Program-made: the position numbers and the translations under genes | Shown: in pieces, positions 36,753 through 44,527 of the stretch | Numbering within the stretch: the stretch's first letter is position 1 | Layout: each line of letters starts with the position of its first letter | NCBI RefSeq assembly: GCF_004339465.1 | Contig: NZ_SMFY01000003.1 | Coordinates: forward strand, 124,001-188,000 | DNA length: 64,000 nucleotides | Source: Ancylobacter aquaticus | GTDB taxonomy: Bacteria > Pseudomonadota > Alphaproteobacteria > Rhizobiales > Xanthobacteraceae | Direction: 5' to 3' | The notes under the pieces: model-generated | Seen by the model: the letters and a program-made list of their open reading frames with translations, nothing else | What the model was told of the DNA's origin: nothing | Databases searched by the model: none

Positions 36753-37519
36753 GGCACGTCCCCTTGTGCGATGGCGGCAAAGGCGCCGAGGGTGAGAAGG
36801 CCGACCAGCGCGGCACCGAAATCGAAACCGGGGTCTTCGGCGAGCGTGGCTTCCGCCGCCGCACCCAGCGAGCCGCCGGCAAAAAGCAGCGCGGCGAACA
36901 GTCCGTCCCGGACCGGCAGGACATGGACATTGACCGCCATCTCCGGTCGCACGACCAGCACCGTCTCGGGTCGCCAGTCGTCGACAGGGGTGACGTCGGT
37001 GCCCTGATGCGCTGCCCAGATCGAACCGACCGGATGGGGCGAGCGCAGCAGAGCCGCCGAAGGATGCGGGCGCAGAATGAGAGTCGCCAGATCCTCCGGC
37101 GCGAGGGGGGCGAGCACGGCGAGGGTGAGCGGAGCGGCATCGGCCGCGTGATAGGCCCGCGTCCAGGCCGCCTCCAGCCGGGCGACGTCGGGGAGATAGG
37201 GCAGCGCCCTTGCCGGAGCGAAGCCGGCAATGAAATCGGGGAACTCATCGCCATAATCGATGATCAGCGGCGAGGATGGCTTGCGGTCCTGCGCATAGGC
37301 CCGCGCCATGCCGACGAAGAAGTCCGGGCCCACCAGTTTTTCGCTCACGCCGAAGCGCTGGGCCAGCGCCCGGGTCAACCCGACATGAACATTGTTGCGG
37401 TAGACCGCGAAGCGCGCCTCATCGGCCGTCCCGCGTGCGCCTGTCAGGCCGGGGGGCAGGGGCTGGTCGGCATGGAGCAGCGCCTGCGCGAAGGCGTGTT
37501 GGCTCGCGGTGAATTCCAT
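36749..37519 (-). CDS. bufC1: DUF2063 (HvfC/BufC) partner protein for MNIO peptide modification
   Basis: A 256-residue protein with the DUF2063 N-terminal pattern RFAVYRNNVHVGLTRAL and the downstream RPHPSAALL segment typical of this family. DUF2063 proteins work beside DUF692 iron enzymes, where they bind the precursor peptide and deliver it for modification. The gene starts three bases after the stop of the DUF692 gene and overlaps the DoxX gene, so the order precursor-enzyme-partner-DoxX is the standard bufferin layout. The function is from family knowledge and context. No membrane segment or signal peptide is evident apart from a hydrophobic C-terminal stretch (about residues 225-250). 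Confidence 0.87.
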   Translation of the reverse strand: MEFTASQHAFAQALLHADQPLPPGLTGARGTADEARFAVYRNNVHVGLTRALAQRFGVSEKLVGPDFFVGMARAYAQDRKPSSPLIIDYGDEFPDFIAGFAPARALPYLPDVARLEAAWTRAYHAADAAPLTLAVLAPLAPEDLATLILRPHPSAALLRSPHPVGSIWAAHQGTDVTPVDDWRPETVLVVRPEMAVNVHVLPVRDGLFAALLFAGGSLGAAAEATLAEDPGFDFGAALVGLLTLGAFAAIAQGDVP

Positions 37520-37522
37520 GGC

Positions 37523-38401
37523 TCAGCCCGCCCGCTTCAGGTGGTTGCGCCGCGCCGCCTGCCCGGCGAGCAGCGCGTCGACGCGCACCGCCTCGGCGTG
37601 AAGCGTGGGGAAGGCCGGCACGTCATTGTCCCATTCGATCAGGGTGGGCAGCGGCCCGGCGCGCGCCAGCGTAAGGTCGTACAGTGCCATGACATCGGTC
37701 TTGACCGGCGAGCCATGCGCGTCGATCAGCAGCCGGTCGCCGGCGCCGTCCACCGTCTCGTCATAGCCGGCGAGGTGGATCTCGCCGACGCGCTCGACCG
37801 GAAAGCGGTCGATATAGGCGGCGGGGTCCAGCCGGTGATTGACGCAGGAGACCATCACATTGTTGACGTCCAGCAGCAGGCCGCAGCCGGTGCGGGCGGC
37901 CACCGCCTCCAGAAAGTCGATCTCGTCGATCGTGCTCTCGGTGAAGAGAAGATAGGTCGACGGATTCTCCAGCAGGAGCTGCCGCCCGATGGCCTGCTGT
38001 GCCTCGTCGACATGCTCGCTCACCCGCGCCAGGGTCTCCGGCGTATAGGGTAGCGGCAGCAAATCGTTGAGAAAGCCGGTGTCGTGCGTCGACCAGGCGA
38101 GATGCTCGGAAAAGCTCTGCGGCCGGTAACGGTCGATCAACTCGCGCAGCCGGCGCAGATGCGCCGTGTCGAGCGGTCCCGCCGCGCCGATGGACAGGCC
38201 GACGCCGTGCAGCGAGAGCGGGTAGAGGCTGGCCACCGCCTCAAGATAGCGGTGCGGCGGCCCGCCTGCGCCCATGTAGTTCTCGGCATGGACCTCGAAG
38301 AACCCGACATCCGGGCGAGCCTCCAGCACATGGCCGTAATGTTCGGGCTTGAGCCCGAGCCCGGCGCGGGCGGGCAGGCTTTCACGGGCGACAGCGTTCA
38401 T
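37523..38401 (-). CDS. bufB1: DUF692 multinuclear non-heme iron oxidase (MNIO), bufferin maturase
   Basis: A 292-residue TIM-barrel enzyme of the MbnB/BufB family, which uses a multi-iron site to oxidise cysteine residues of a precursor peptide into oxazolone- or thiooxazole-type groups. Family metal-site motifs are all present: [11 protein letters not shown] near the start, [33 protein letters not shown] and IDAHGSPV. The substrate should be the DUF2282 precursor encoded 74 bases upstream. A GC-rich hairpin in that gap probably lowers enzyme expression relative to the precursor. Located in the cytoplasm; the matured peptide is then exported by its signal peptide. Confidence is high because of the motifs and the operon order. 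Confidence 0.92.
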   Translation of the reverse strand: MNAVARESLPARAGLGLKPEHYGHVLEARPDVGFFEVHAENYMGAGGPPHRYLEAVASLYPLSLHGVGLSIGAAGPLDTAHLRRLRELIDRYRPQSFSEHLAWSTHDTGFLNDLLPLPYTPETLARVSEHVDEAQQAIGRQLLLENPSTYLLFTESTIDEIDFLEAVAARTGCGLLLDVNNVMVSCVNHRLDPAAYIDRFPVERVGEIHLAGYDETVDGAGDRLLIDAHGSPVKTDVMALYDLTLARAGPLPTLIEWDNDVPAFPTLHAEAVRVDALLAGQAARRNHLKRAG

Positions 38402-38444
38402 CGTCGTGTCTCGCGGCTGGTGGAGGGAGCAATGGAGGCAGGAA

Positions 38445-38465
38445 GAGGCCCGCCGCGCGGGCCTC
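38445..38465 (-). terminator. Hairpin between bufferin precursor and MNIO genes (attenuator-like)
   Basis: A perfect nine-base-pair inverted repeat, GAGGCCCGC - CGC - GCGGGCCTC, lies just after the precursor stop codon and before the DUF692 gene. There is no long T-run, so it is more likely a partial terminator or RNA-stabilising 3' hairpin that gives more precursor than enzyme than a full stop. Confidence 0.6.
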
Positions 38466-38475
38466 CTGAGCCGGC

Positions 38476-38763
38476 TCAGCTCTTGATCGGGGCCAGCGAG
38501 CCCATATGCATGCCGCCCTTCATGGTCACGCAGGTGCCCTTGGGAACCGCCTTCCAGGCATTGCCCTGATAGTCCATGGTCGAGGTGCCGGCGCAGGTGG
38601 TGCCGGCGCCGGCGGCGCAGTCATTCTGGCCCTTGAGAGAGACGCCGTAGCACTTCTCGTTGCCGACCATTTTTTCCGGCGCCAGAGGAGCGGCGAAGGC
38701 GGCGCCGGCAAGGGCGGTGGCGAGCGAGCCGGCAAGGGCGAGAGCGAGGGTCGAGCGGTTCAT
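38476..38763 (-). CDS. bufA1: Bufferin precursor peptide (DUF2282)
   Basis: A 95-residue secreted protein. Residues 1-24 form a Sec signal peptide with Ala-rich core ending AFA-A. The mature part has the DUF2282 signature: [28 protein letters not shown] and [12 protein letters not shown], four cysteines in all, followed by a Met/His-containing tail (KGGMHMG) that could add metal ligands. Bufferins are ribosomal peptides whose cysteines are modified by the MNIO enzyme and that sequester copper in the periplasm. ATG at 38763 is chosen because AGGAGA lies six bases upstream and the signal peptide starts immediately; a longer upstream frame lacks these features. First gene of the leftward operon, under a SigF-type promoter at 38816-38841. 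Confidence 0.92.
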   Translation of the reverse strand: MNRSTLALALAGSLATALAGAAFAAPLAPEKMVGNEKCYGVSLKGQNDCAAGAGTTCAGTSTMDYQGNAWKAVPKGTCVTMKGGMHMGSLAPIKS

Positions 38764-38815
38764 GGATCGTCTCCTGTGGAATGTGGCGCGGCCATCGTCG
38801 GCCGTGCATGGTCCA

Positions 38816-38841
38816 TTCGAGGCGCCGATCGCCGGAGTTAC
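38816..38841 (-). promoter_or_regulatory. ECF (SigF-type) promoter of bufferin operon
   Basis: Reading leftward: GTAACT (38841-38836), 16 bases, CGAA (38819-38816). This agrees with the GTAAC-N16-CGAA type motif known for Caulobacter SigF. It is 52 bases before the bufferin precursor ATG and matches the spacing and bases of the sigma gene's own promoter. Confidence 0.75.
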
Positions 38842-38906
38842 GCGGCTCTTCGACACGAAGTCGTGATCGCCCCGGCCGGGCGCTTGGACAATTTTTCGCC
38901 CGGCCC

Positions 38907-38932
38907 GTAACAAGGCGGCCTGGGCGCGCGAA
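38907..38932 (+). promoter_or_regulatory. ECF (SigF-type) autoregulatory promoter of sigF-nrsF
   Basis: Reading rightward: GTAACA (38907-38912), 16 bases, CGAA (38929-38932). Only about 15 bases lie between this -10 element and the proposed TTG start at 38948, so the leader is very short. Same signature as the divergent bufferin promoter, which implies that the sigma factor drives its own operon and the bufferin genes. Confidence 0.7.
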
Positions 38933-38947
38933 AGGGAGAGAGCGGCG

Positions 38948-39484
38948 TTGAACGGCAGGAACGAGGGCGAACTTGCCGATCTGCTCCGCGCCGCGCTGGC
39001 GGGGGATGAGCGTCGCTATGCGATGTTTCTCGACCGCGTCGCCGGTCTTGTCCGCGCTTATGCCCGCGGAAAGATCACCCATGGCGGGGTCGATGCGGAG
39101 GATGTGGTGCAGGAGGTGCTGCTGGCGATCCATCTGAAGCGCCATACATGGCTGCCGCAGGCGCCGGTGTTGCCCTGGGTCTATGCCATTGCGCGCTTCA
39201 AGCTGATCGACGCCTTTCGCCGGCGGGGTCGGCGGGTGGAAATCGACGTCGAGGACATCGCCGAGACCTTCGCCCAGCCGGAGGTCGAGACCGTGAGCGC
39301 GCGCGACATCGGCCGCGCGCTGGATGGGCTCGCTCCCACGCAACGCTCGGTGGTGGCGGCGATTTCCGTCGAGGGCCGCTCGGTCGAGGAGACGGCGCGG
39401 ATATTCGCGATGACCGAGGCGGCGGTGCGGGTGGCGCTGCATCGGGGGCTGACCGCAATCGCGCGGCGATTTGGACGAGAGTGA
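38948..39484 (+). CDS. sigF: ECF RNA polymerase sigma factor (SigF-like)
   Basis: A 178-residue extracytoplasmic-function sigma factor. Region 2 spans about residues 20-90 ([35 protein letters not shown]) and region 4 about 110-170 ([25 protein letters not shown], the DNA-binding helix-turn-helix for -35). It is followed one base later by an NrsF-type anti-sigma factor and is divergent from the bufferin operon, the arrangement known from Caulobacter, where SigF/NrsF responds to heavy metals. The start is TTG at 38948; a GGGAGAG sequence lies upstream and no better ATG precedes region 2. A SigF-type promoter lies directly upstream. Confidence 0.9.
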   Translation: MNGRNEGELADLLRAALAGDERRYAMFLDRVAGLVRAYARGKITHGGVDAEDVVQEVLLAIHLKRHTWLPQAPVLPWVYAIARFKLIDAFRRRGRRVEIDVEDIAETFAQPEVETVSARDIGRALDGLAPTQRSVVAAISVEGRSVEETARIFAMTEAAVRVALHRGLTAIARRFGRE

Positions 39485-39485
39485 C

Positions 39486-40124
39486 ATGGACACGCAAGAC
39501 CTCATCCGGGCGATGACCGCCGACACAGGCCGACGGGCGCTGCCGCTGGGCACCGCCTGGCGCGTGGCGATGGGGCTCGCCCTTGTGCTGGCGGGGGCGG
39601 TGTTCGCTGTCGCCCTCGGCCCGCGCCCGGATGCGCTGGCCTCGCTGGAGACCGCACGCTTCGTGTTCAAATTCGTCGTGACGCTTGCCTTGGCCGCCAG
39701 CGCCTTTGTCCTGCTGCGGCGGCTGGTGCGCCCGGGGGAAGAGACACGCGCGCCGCTGGGCTGGCTGCTGGCCGGGCCGCTGCTGCTGATCGCCGGCGTG
39801 GGGCTGGAACTGCTCGCCGTGCCGGAATCCGACTGGGCCCAACGGCTGGTCGGCGTCAATGCCCGCGTCTGCCTCACCTTCATTCCGCTGATCGGCGCCG
39901 CGCCGCTTCTGGTGTTCCTGGCGGTGCTGCGCCACGGCGCGCCCACGCGGCCGGCGCTGGCCGGGGCGGTGGCGGGGCTGCTGGCCGGAGGAATGGCGGG
40001 CGCGTTCTATGCCGCCCATTGCCCCGACGATTCCCCGCTCTTCGTCGCCACCTGGTACAGCCTGGCCATTGCCGGCCTCGCGGTGGCCGGGGCGGTTCTC
40101 GCGCCGCGCCTGGTGCGCTGGTAG
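39486..40124 (+). CDS. nrsF: NrsF-type membrane anti-sigma factor (DUF1109)
   Basis: A 212-residue protein with six predicted transmembrane helices (first helix near residue 27, last near 190). It matches the DUF1109/NrsF family, which holds the SigF-type sigma factor at the membrane until metal stress. The family's two conserved cysteines are visible, in RVCLTFIPL (about residue 128) and AAHCPDDSP (about residue 178); in Caulobacter NrsF the equivalent cysteines are needed for metal signalling. ATG at 39486 lies one base after the sigma stop, so the pair is translationally coupled. Copper or another thiophilic metal is the likely signal here, given the bufferin operon next door. Confidence 0.9.
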   Translation: MDTQDLIRAMTADTGRRALPLGTAWRVAMGLALVLAGAVFAVALGPRPDALASLETARFVFKFVVTLALAASAFVLLRRLVRPGEETRAPLGWLLAGPLLLIAGVGLELLAVPESDWAQRLVGVNARVCLTFIPLIGAAPLLVFLAVLRHGAPTRPALAGAVAGLLAGGMAGAFYAAHCPDDSPLFVATWYSLAIAGLAVAGAVLAPRLVRW

Positions 40125-40323
40125 GGCGGCAGGGGAGTGCGAACCGAGCGGCCCCGGGGAAGCTGTGCCTGAAAGCTAGGCGACGGCCGCCGCTGCACAG
40201 GGGTCGGGCAGGTGCAGCGATTACCTGTCGTCAATCTGACGCGGGAGGTCGCATACGTGGCTTTCACTAGCGGTGCGGCGTGTATCAGTAGGCGGCGATC
40301 GTGCCGATGCCTGATAGGACGCC
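40125..40323. promoter_or_regulatory. Probable promoter region of the hydrolase-ABC operon
   Basis: A 199-base gap upstream of a seven-gene rightward operon. Its second half (about 40215-40310) is less GC-rich than the coding DNA around it, as expected for a promoter, and an AGGA sits close to the first ATG. No specific operator or sigma signature was recognised. Confidence 0.4.
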
Positions 40324-42315
40324 ATGCTCATCGAAGAGACCGTCTGGATTGTTCTCAGCGATGGCTGCCGGCTGGCAGCGCGGCTGTGGCGTCCGCGCGC
40401 GCCGGCGCCGGTGCCGGCCATCCTCGAATACCTGCCCTACCGGCGGCGCGACCGGCATCGCGGCGACGACGCGATCCTTCATCCGGGTCTCGCCGCCGCC
40501 GGCTATGGCGCCATCCGCGTCGACATGCGGGGCGCGGGCGATTCCGACGGCACGATGGACGACGAATACACGCCGCAGGAATGGGCCGACGCCAATGAGG
40601 TGATCGCCTGGATCGCGCAGCAGCCGTGGTGTTCGGGCGCGGTGGGCCTCATCGGCCTGTCCTGGAGCGCCTTCAACGCCTTGCAGATCGCCGCCACCCG
40701 CCCGCCGGCGCTCAAGGCCATCGTCACCGTCTGCGGCTCCGACGACCGTTTCGCCGACGACATGCACTATATGGGCGGGGCGCTGCTCAACGATAATCTG
40801 CAATATGGCGCCACGCTGTTCACCTGGCTGGCGCCCCCGCCCGACCCGGAGATCGTGGGGGAGCGCTGGCGCGAGATGTGGCTCGCCCGCATGCAGGCGA
40901 TCAGCGAGCCGCCGGCCGCGCGCTGGATGCGACATGCCAACCGGGACGGCTATTGGCGCAGCGGTTCGGCGTGCGAGGACTATTCCCGCATCGAGGTGCC
41001 GGTGCTGGCGGTGGGTGGCTGGGCGGATGGCTACACAAATGCGGTGCACCGCCTGCTGTCGCACCTGTCCGGCCCGCGCAAGGGCGTCATCGGTCCCGGC
41101 GCTCATGCCTATTCGCATGTGGCGACGCCGGGCCCGGCGTTCGATTTCATCGGCCTCGCCGCCCGCTGGTTCGACCGCTGGCTGAAGGACGTGGACAACG
41201 GCATCGAGGCCGAGCCGATGCTCACCGCCTGGATGCAGGAAGACGAGCCGCCCCGGCCGCAATACAGCGTGCGACAGGGGCGCTGGGTGGCCGAGGACAC
41301 ATGGCCGAGCGCCAATGTCGCGTCGCGCACGCTGCATCTTGGCCCCGGTGGCCTCGCCGCCGAAGCCGCCTTGCCCTTCGCGGTAACGGTGAAATCGCCG
41401 GGCACGGTCGGCCTCGCCTCGGGCGAATGGTGCCCTTATGGCTGGGGCCCGGACATGCCCGGCGACCAGCGCGAGGACGATGCCGGGTCGGCTTGCTTCG
41501 ACAGCGGCCCGCTGGACGCGCCGCTGGAAATCCTCGGCCGGCCGGACGTCACACTGAGCGTCACGGTCGATCGGCCGGAAGCGATCCTGGCCATTCGCCT
41601 CAACACGGTCGCGCCGGACGGGACAAGCGCGCGTATCACCTATGGGCTGCTGAGCCTGGCCCATCGCGACGGCTTCGCCGCCGGAAAGCCGTTGGTGCCC
41701 GGCGAGCGTATCGAAGTGAGCGTTCCCCTCAAGGTCGTCGGCTATCGGGTCCCGGCGGGCCACAGATTGCGGGTCGCCGTCTCCACGCAATACTGGCCGC
41801 TGACCATGCCATTGCCCGTCGCGGCGACGGCGACGCTGACGGCCGGCGCCTTGACCTTGCCGCTGCGCGGCGGGGAGGGCGCCGCAGTGCCTGAACTCGG
41901 CACACCCTGGTCGCCGCCGCCGCTGGAGGTGGAGGTGATCGAGGCGCCGGCACGCGGCCGGCTCGCCATTACCCATGAGGTCGCCACCGGGCGCGCCAGT
42001 GTCGAGGTGGTGCGCAATCTTGGCGCCATCCGCATCGCCGAAACCGGGCTGGAACTGCGCGCGCTCGGCAGCGAAACCTATACGACGCGGCGCGACGACC
42101 CCTCCGCAGCCACTTCCGTCGCCCTTCGCACCGCCGCGTTCAGGCGCGGCGACTGGCAAGTGCGGATCGAGACCCGCAGCACGCTGACCGCCACAGTGAC
42201 CGGCTGGCGGCTTCATGCCGAATATGAGGCGTTTGAAACGGGCGCGCGCGTCTTCGCCCGTGAGTGGACCATCGAGACGCCGCGTGCCGGAGCTCCCGGG
42301 AGCGCGGAACCATGA
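40324..42315 (+). CDS. CocE/NonD (S15) family serine hydrolase, first copy
   Basis: A 663-residue cytoplasmic hydrolase of the X-Pro dipeptidyl-peptidase / cocaine esterase class. Residues about 1-330 form the alpha/beta hydrolase core with cap; 340-560 form the C-terminal jelly-roll (PepX_C-like, for example LSVTVDRPEAILAIRLNTVAPDG). The nucleophile elbow is GLSWSAFNAL (Ser 113), an Asp lies in GGWADGYTN and the catalytic His in GPGAHAYSH. No signal peptide is seen, so the substrate must be imported. It begins the operon and overlaps the first permease gene (ATGA). A diverged paralogue lies in the same operon at 44528. Ester or amide conjugates of an osmolyte-like amine are a reasonable guess for the substrate. 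Confidence 0.88.
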   Translation: MLIEETVWIVLSDGCRLAARLWRPRAPAPVPAILEYLPYRRRDRHRGDDAILHPGLAAAGYGAIRVDMRGAGDSDGTMDDEYTPQEWADANEVIAWIAQQPWCSGAVGLIGLSWSAFNALQIAATRPPALKAIVTVCGSDDRFADDMHYMGGALLNDNLQYGATLFTWLAPPPDPEIVGERWREMWLARMQAISEPPAARWMRHANRDGYWRSGSACEDYSRIEVPVLAVGGWADGYTNAVHRLLSHLSGPRKGVIGPGAHAYSHVATPGPAFDFIGLAARWFDRWLKDVDNGIEAEPMLTAWMQEDEPPRPQYSVRQGRWVAEDTWPSANVASRTLHLGPGGLAAEAALPFAVTVKSPGTVGLASGEWCPYGWGPDMPGDQREDDAGSACFDSGPLDAPLEILGRPDVTLSVTVDRPEAILAIRLNTVAPDGTSARITYGLLSLAHRDGFAAGKPLVPGERIEVSVPLKVVGYRVPAGHRLRVAVSTQYWPLTMPLPVAATATLTAGALTLPLRGGEGAAVPELGTPWSPPPLEVEVIEAPARGRLAITHEVATGRASVEVVRNLGAIRIAETGLELRALGSETYTTRRDDPSAATSVALRTAAFRRGDWQVRIETRSTLTATVTGWRLHAEYEAFETGARVFAREWTIETPRAGAPGSAEP

Positions 42316-42953
42316 GCCTCGCCGATTTCCTCGCCAGCCGCTGGGAGGATATCCTCGCCGTCTCGTGGTGGCATTTGCGGCTGTCGCTGATGGCGGTGGG
42401 CCTGGCGCTCGCCATCGGCCTGCCGCTCGGCATCGCCAGCCACATGAACCGCTTCGCAGCTGCCGTGGTGCTCAACACGGTCAGCGTCATCTACACCGTG
42501 CCGACGCTCGCGCTGTTCGGGCTGATGATCCCGCTGCTGGGCATCGGAGTCATCCCGGCCATCGTCGCCGTGGTGCTCTACTCGCTGCTGCCGGTGGTGC
42601 AGAACACCTATACCGGCCTCGCCAATATCGACCCGAACCTGCGGGAGGTCGCCGTCGGCATGGGGATGGGCCGCTTCACCCGGCTGTTCCGGGTCGAGCT
42701 GCCCCTGGCACTGCCGGTGATTTTCGCCGGGCTCCGGGTGGCGGTGGTCAACGCCATCGGCATGGTGACGCTCGCCTCGCTGATCGCTGCCGGCGGGCTG
42801 GGCGACTTCATCTTCCGCGGCATTTCCATCATGTCGTGGAACCTCGTCCTCGCCGGCAGCGTGCCAGTGCTGGCGATGGCGCTGGGCGCCGATTATGTGC
42901 TCAAGCGCACCGAGCAGCGCCTCTCCCGCTCCCGCGAGGGAGCCGCGCCATGA
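42312..42953 (+). CDS. OpuB/ProW-type osmoprotectant ABC permease
   Basis: A 213-residue inner-membrane permease of the glycine betaine/choline (OpuBB, ProW-like) class, with five to six transmembrane helices. The cytoplasmic EAA loop is visible as LREVAVGMGMGRFTRLFRVELPLALPVI. It begins with SLADFLASRWEDI after an ATGA overlap with the hydrolase. A second permease follows with the same kind of overlap, so the two probably form a heterodimeric channel for the ATPase and binding protein of this operon. Confidence 0.92.
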   Translation: MSLADFLASRWEDILAVSWWHLRLSLMAVGLALAIGLPLGIASHMNRFAAAVVLNTVSVIYTVPTLALFGLMIPLLGIGVIPAIVAVVLYSLLPVVQNTYTGLANIDPNLREVAVGMGMGRFTRLFRVELPLALPVIFAGLRVAVVNAIGMVTLASLIAAGGLGDFIFRGISIMSWNLVLAGSVPVLAMALGADYVLKRTEQRLSRSREGAAP

Positions 42954-43579
42954 GCTTTTCCGAGTATATCGAGGTCTTCGGCGACAACATCCTTTACCTG
43001 CTGGAGCAGCACGTCATCCTGTTCGCCATCGCGCTGGCCGCCGCCATCGTCCTCGGCGTGACGCTGGGCACGCTGGTGTACCGCTTCAAGACGCTCGACA
43101 CGCTGATCGTGCCTGTGGTGAACGTGCTGCAGGCCTGCCCGGAAATCGTGCTGCTGGCCCTCGCCATCCCGTTTCTCGGCATCGGCATATCGGGCGCGCT
43201 CGTCCCGCTTTTCGTCAAGGGCGTGCTGCCGATCCTGCGCAACACGGCGAGCGGCTTCGCCTCGGTCGATCCGCGCCTGCTGGAGGCGGCGCGGGGCATG
43301 GGCATGTCGCCCGCGCAGATCCTGCTGCGCGTCGAGGTGCCGGCGATCCTGCCCATCGTCATCGCGGGGATCCGCATCTCCGCCGTGATGCTCGTCTCGG
43401 TGCTGACGCTGACCGCCTATATCGGCGTCGACAGCCTCGGCACGCTGATCCTGCAGGGCATTTCCCGCATGGACACGACGCCGCTGCTGATCGGCTCCGG
43501 CCTCACCGCGCTGCTCGCCATCACCGTCAACTACCTGCTGTTCGGGCTGGAGCGTCTCGCCAGCCGGCGCGTATCATAG
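42950..43579 (+). CDS. OpuB-type osmoprotectant ABC permease, second subunit
   Basis: A 209-residue inner-membrane permease with an EAA loop (LLEAARGMGMSPAQILLRVEVPAILPIVI) that fits the ATPase next door. The start is ATG at 42950, overlapping the stop of the first permease (ATGA). Two separate permeases of about 210 residues with one ATPase follow the pattern of OpuB/OpuC and OsmU importers, which take up betaine, choline and similar quaternary amines. The final helices (LIGSGLTALLAITVNYLLFGLERL) are typical. Confidence 0.92.
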   Translation: MSFSEYIEVFGDNILYLLEQHVILFAIALAAAIVLGVTLGTLVYRFKTLDTLIVPVVNVLQACPEIVLLALAIPFLGIGISGALVPLFVKGVLPILRNTASGFASVDPRLLEAARGMGMSPAQILLRVEVPAILPIVIAGIRISAVMLVSVLTLTAYIGVDSLGTLILQGISRMDTTPLLIGSGLTALLAITVNYLLFGLERLASRRVS

Positions 43580-43591
43580 GAAGGCGTGCCG

Positions 43592-44524
43592 ATGGCGCTC
43601 CAGGTCGAGTTCCGCGATGTCACCAAGGCCTTCCCCGGCACGCCGCCGGCGGTGGATCGGCTGTCGCTGACGGTCGAGGCGGGTACCATCCTCGCGCTGG
43701 TGGGGCCGTCGGGCTGCGGCAAGACCACGACGATGAAGATGGTCAACCGGCTGATCGAGCCGACGAGCGGCGACATCGTGCTCGGCGACACTCCGATCTC
43801 GCAGATGCCGGTGAAGGAACTGCGGCGGATGATCGGCTATGTCATCCAGTATGTCGGGCTGTTCCCGCATATGAGCGTGGCCGAGAACATCGCCATCGTT
43901 CCCCGCCTGCTGGGCTGGGGCAAGGCCCGCATCGATGCCCGTGTCGACGAACTGCTCACCCTCGTCGGTCTGGTGCCGGAGACGCACCGCGCCCGCTACC
44001 CCCGCAGCCTTTCCGGCGGCCAGCAGCAGCGCGTCGGTGTCGCCCGGGCGCTCGCCGCCGATCCCCCGGTGCTGCTGATGGACGAGCCCTTCGGCGCGCT
44101 CGACCCGATCACCCGCGTGCGGGTGCAGGATGAATTGCTGGCGATCCAGCGCAAGGTGCGAAAGACCATCATCATCGTCACCCACGACATGGACGAGGCG
44201 ATCCGCCTTGGCGACAAGGTCGCCGTGCTGCGGGCCGGGCGGCTCGTCCAGCACCAGCCGCCGGTCGACATCCTGCGCCACCCCAAGGACGATTTCGTCG
44301 CCGAGCTGATCGGCCATGACCGGCTGGTGAAGCTGCTCAGCACGCTCTCCGTCGCCTCGGTGATGGGCGATGCTGCCGCCCCCGCAGCGGCCCCCGCCAT
44401 CGACCGCACCGCCACGCTGGAGGCGGCCTTTCTACAGATGCTCGATACTGGCCGGGACGAGCTAGCGGTGGAAGGTGGCGGCAGCCTGCACATCCGCGAC
44501 CTCCTGCGCGCGAGCACGGGTTGA
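43592..44524 (+). CDS. OpuB/ProV-type ABC transporter ATPase
   Basis: A 310-residue ATP-binding subunit. Walker A is GPSGCGKTTTMKMVNRL (the KTTTMKMVNRL run is diagnostic of the glycine betaine class), then the Q-loop IQYVGLFPHMSV, signature LSGGQQQR, Walker B LLMDEPFGALDP and the H-loop THDMDEA. The C-terminal 65 residues are shorter than a full CBS pair and rich in Ala, so CBS-type osmotic or nucleotide sensing may be reduced. ATG at 43592 is preferred to GTG at 43586 because AGGAAGG lies seven bases upstream. It is 12 bases after the permease gene and three before the second hydrolase. Confidence 0.93.
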   Translation: MALQVEFRDVTKAFPGTPPAVDRLSLTVEAGTILALVGPSGCGKTTTMKMVNRLIEPTSGDIVLGDTPISQMPVKELRRMIGYVIQYVGLFPHMSVAENIAIVPRLLGWGKARIDARVDELLTLVGLVPETHRARYPRSLSGGQQQRVGVARALAADPPVLLMDEPFGALDPITRVRVQDELLAIQRKVRKTIIIVTHDMDEAIRLGDKVAVLRAGRLVQHQPPVDILRHPKDDFVAELIGHDRLVKLLSTLSVASVMGDAAAPAAAPAIDRTATLEAAFLQMLDTGRDELAVEGGGSLHIRDLLRASTG

Positions 44525-44527
44525 TCC

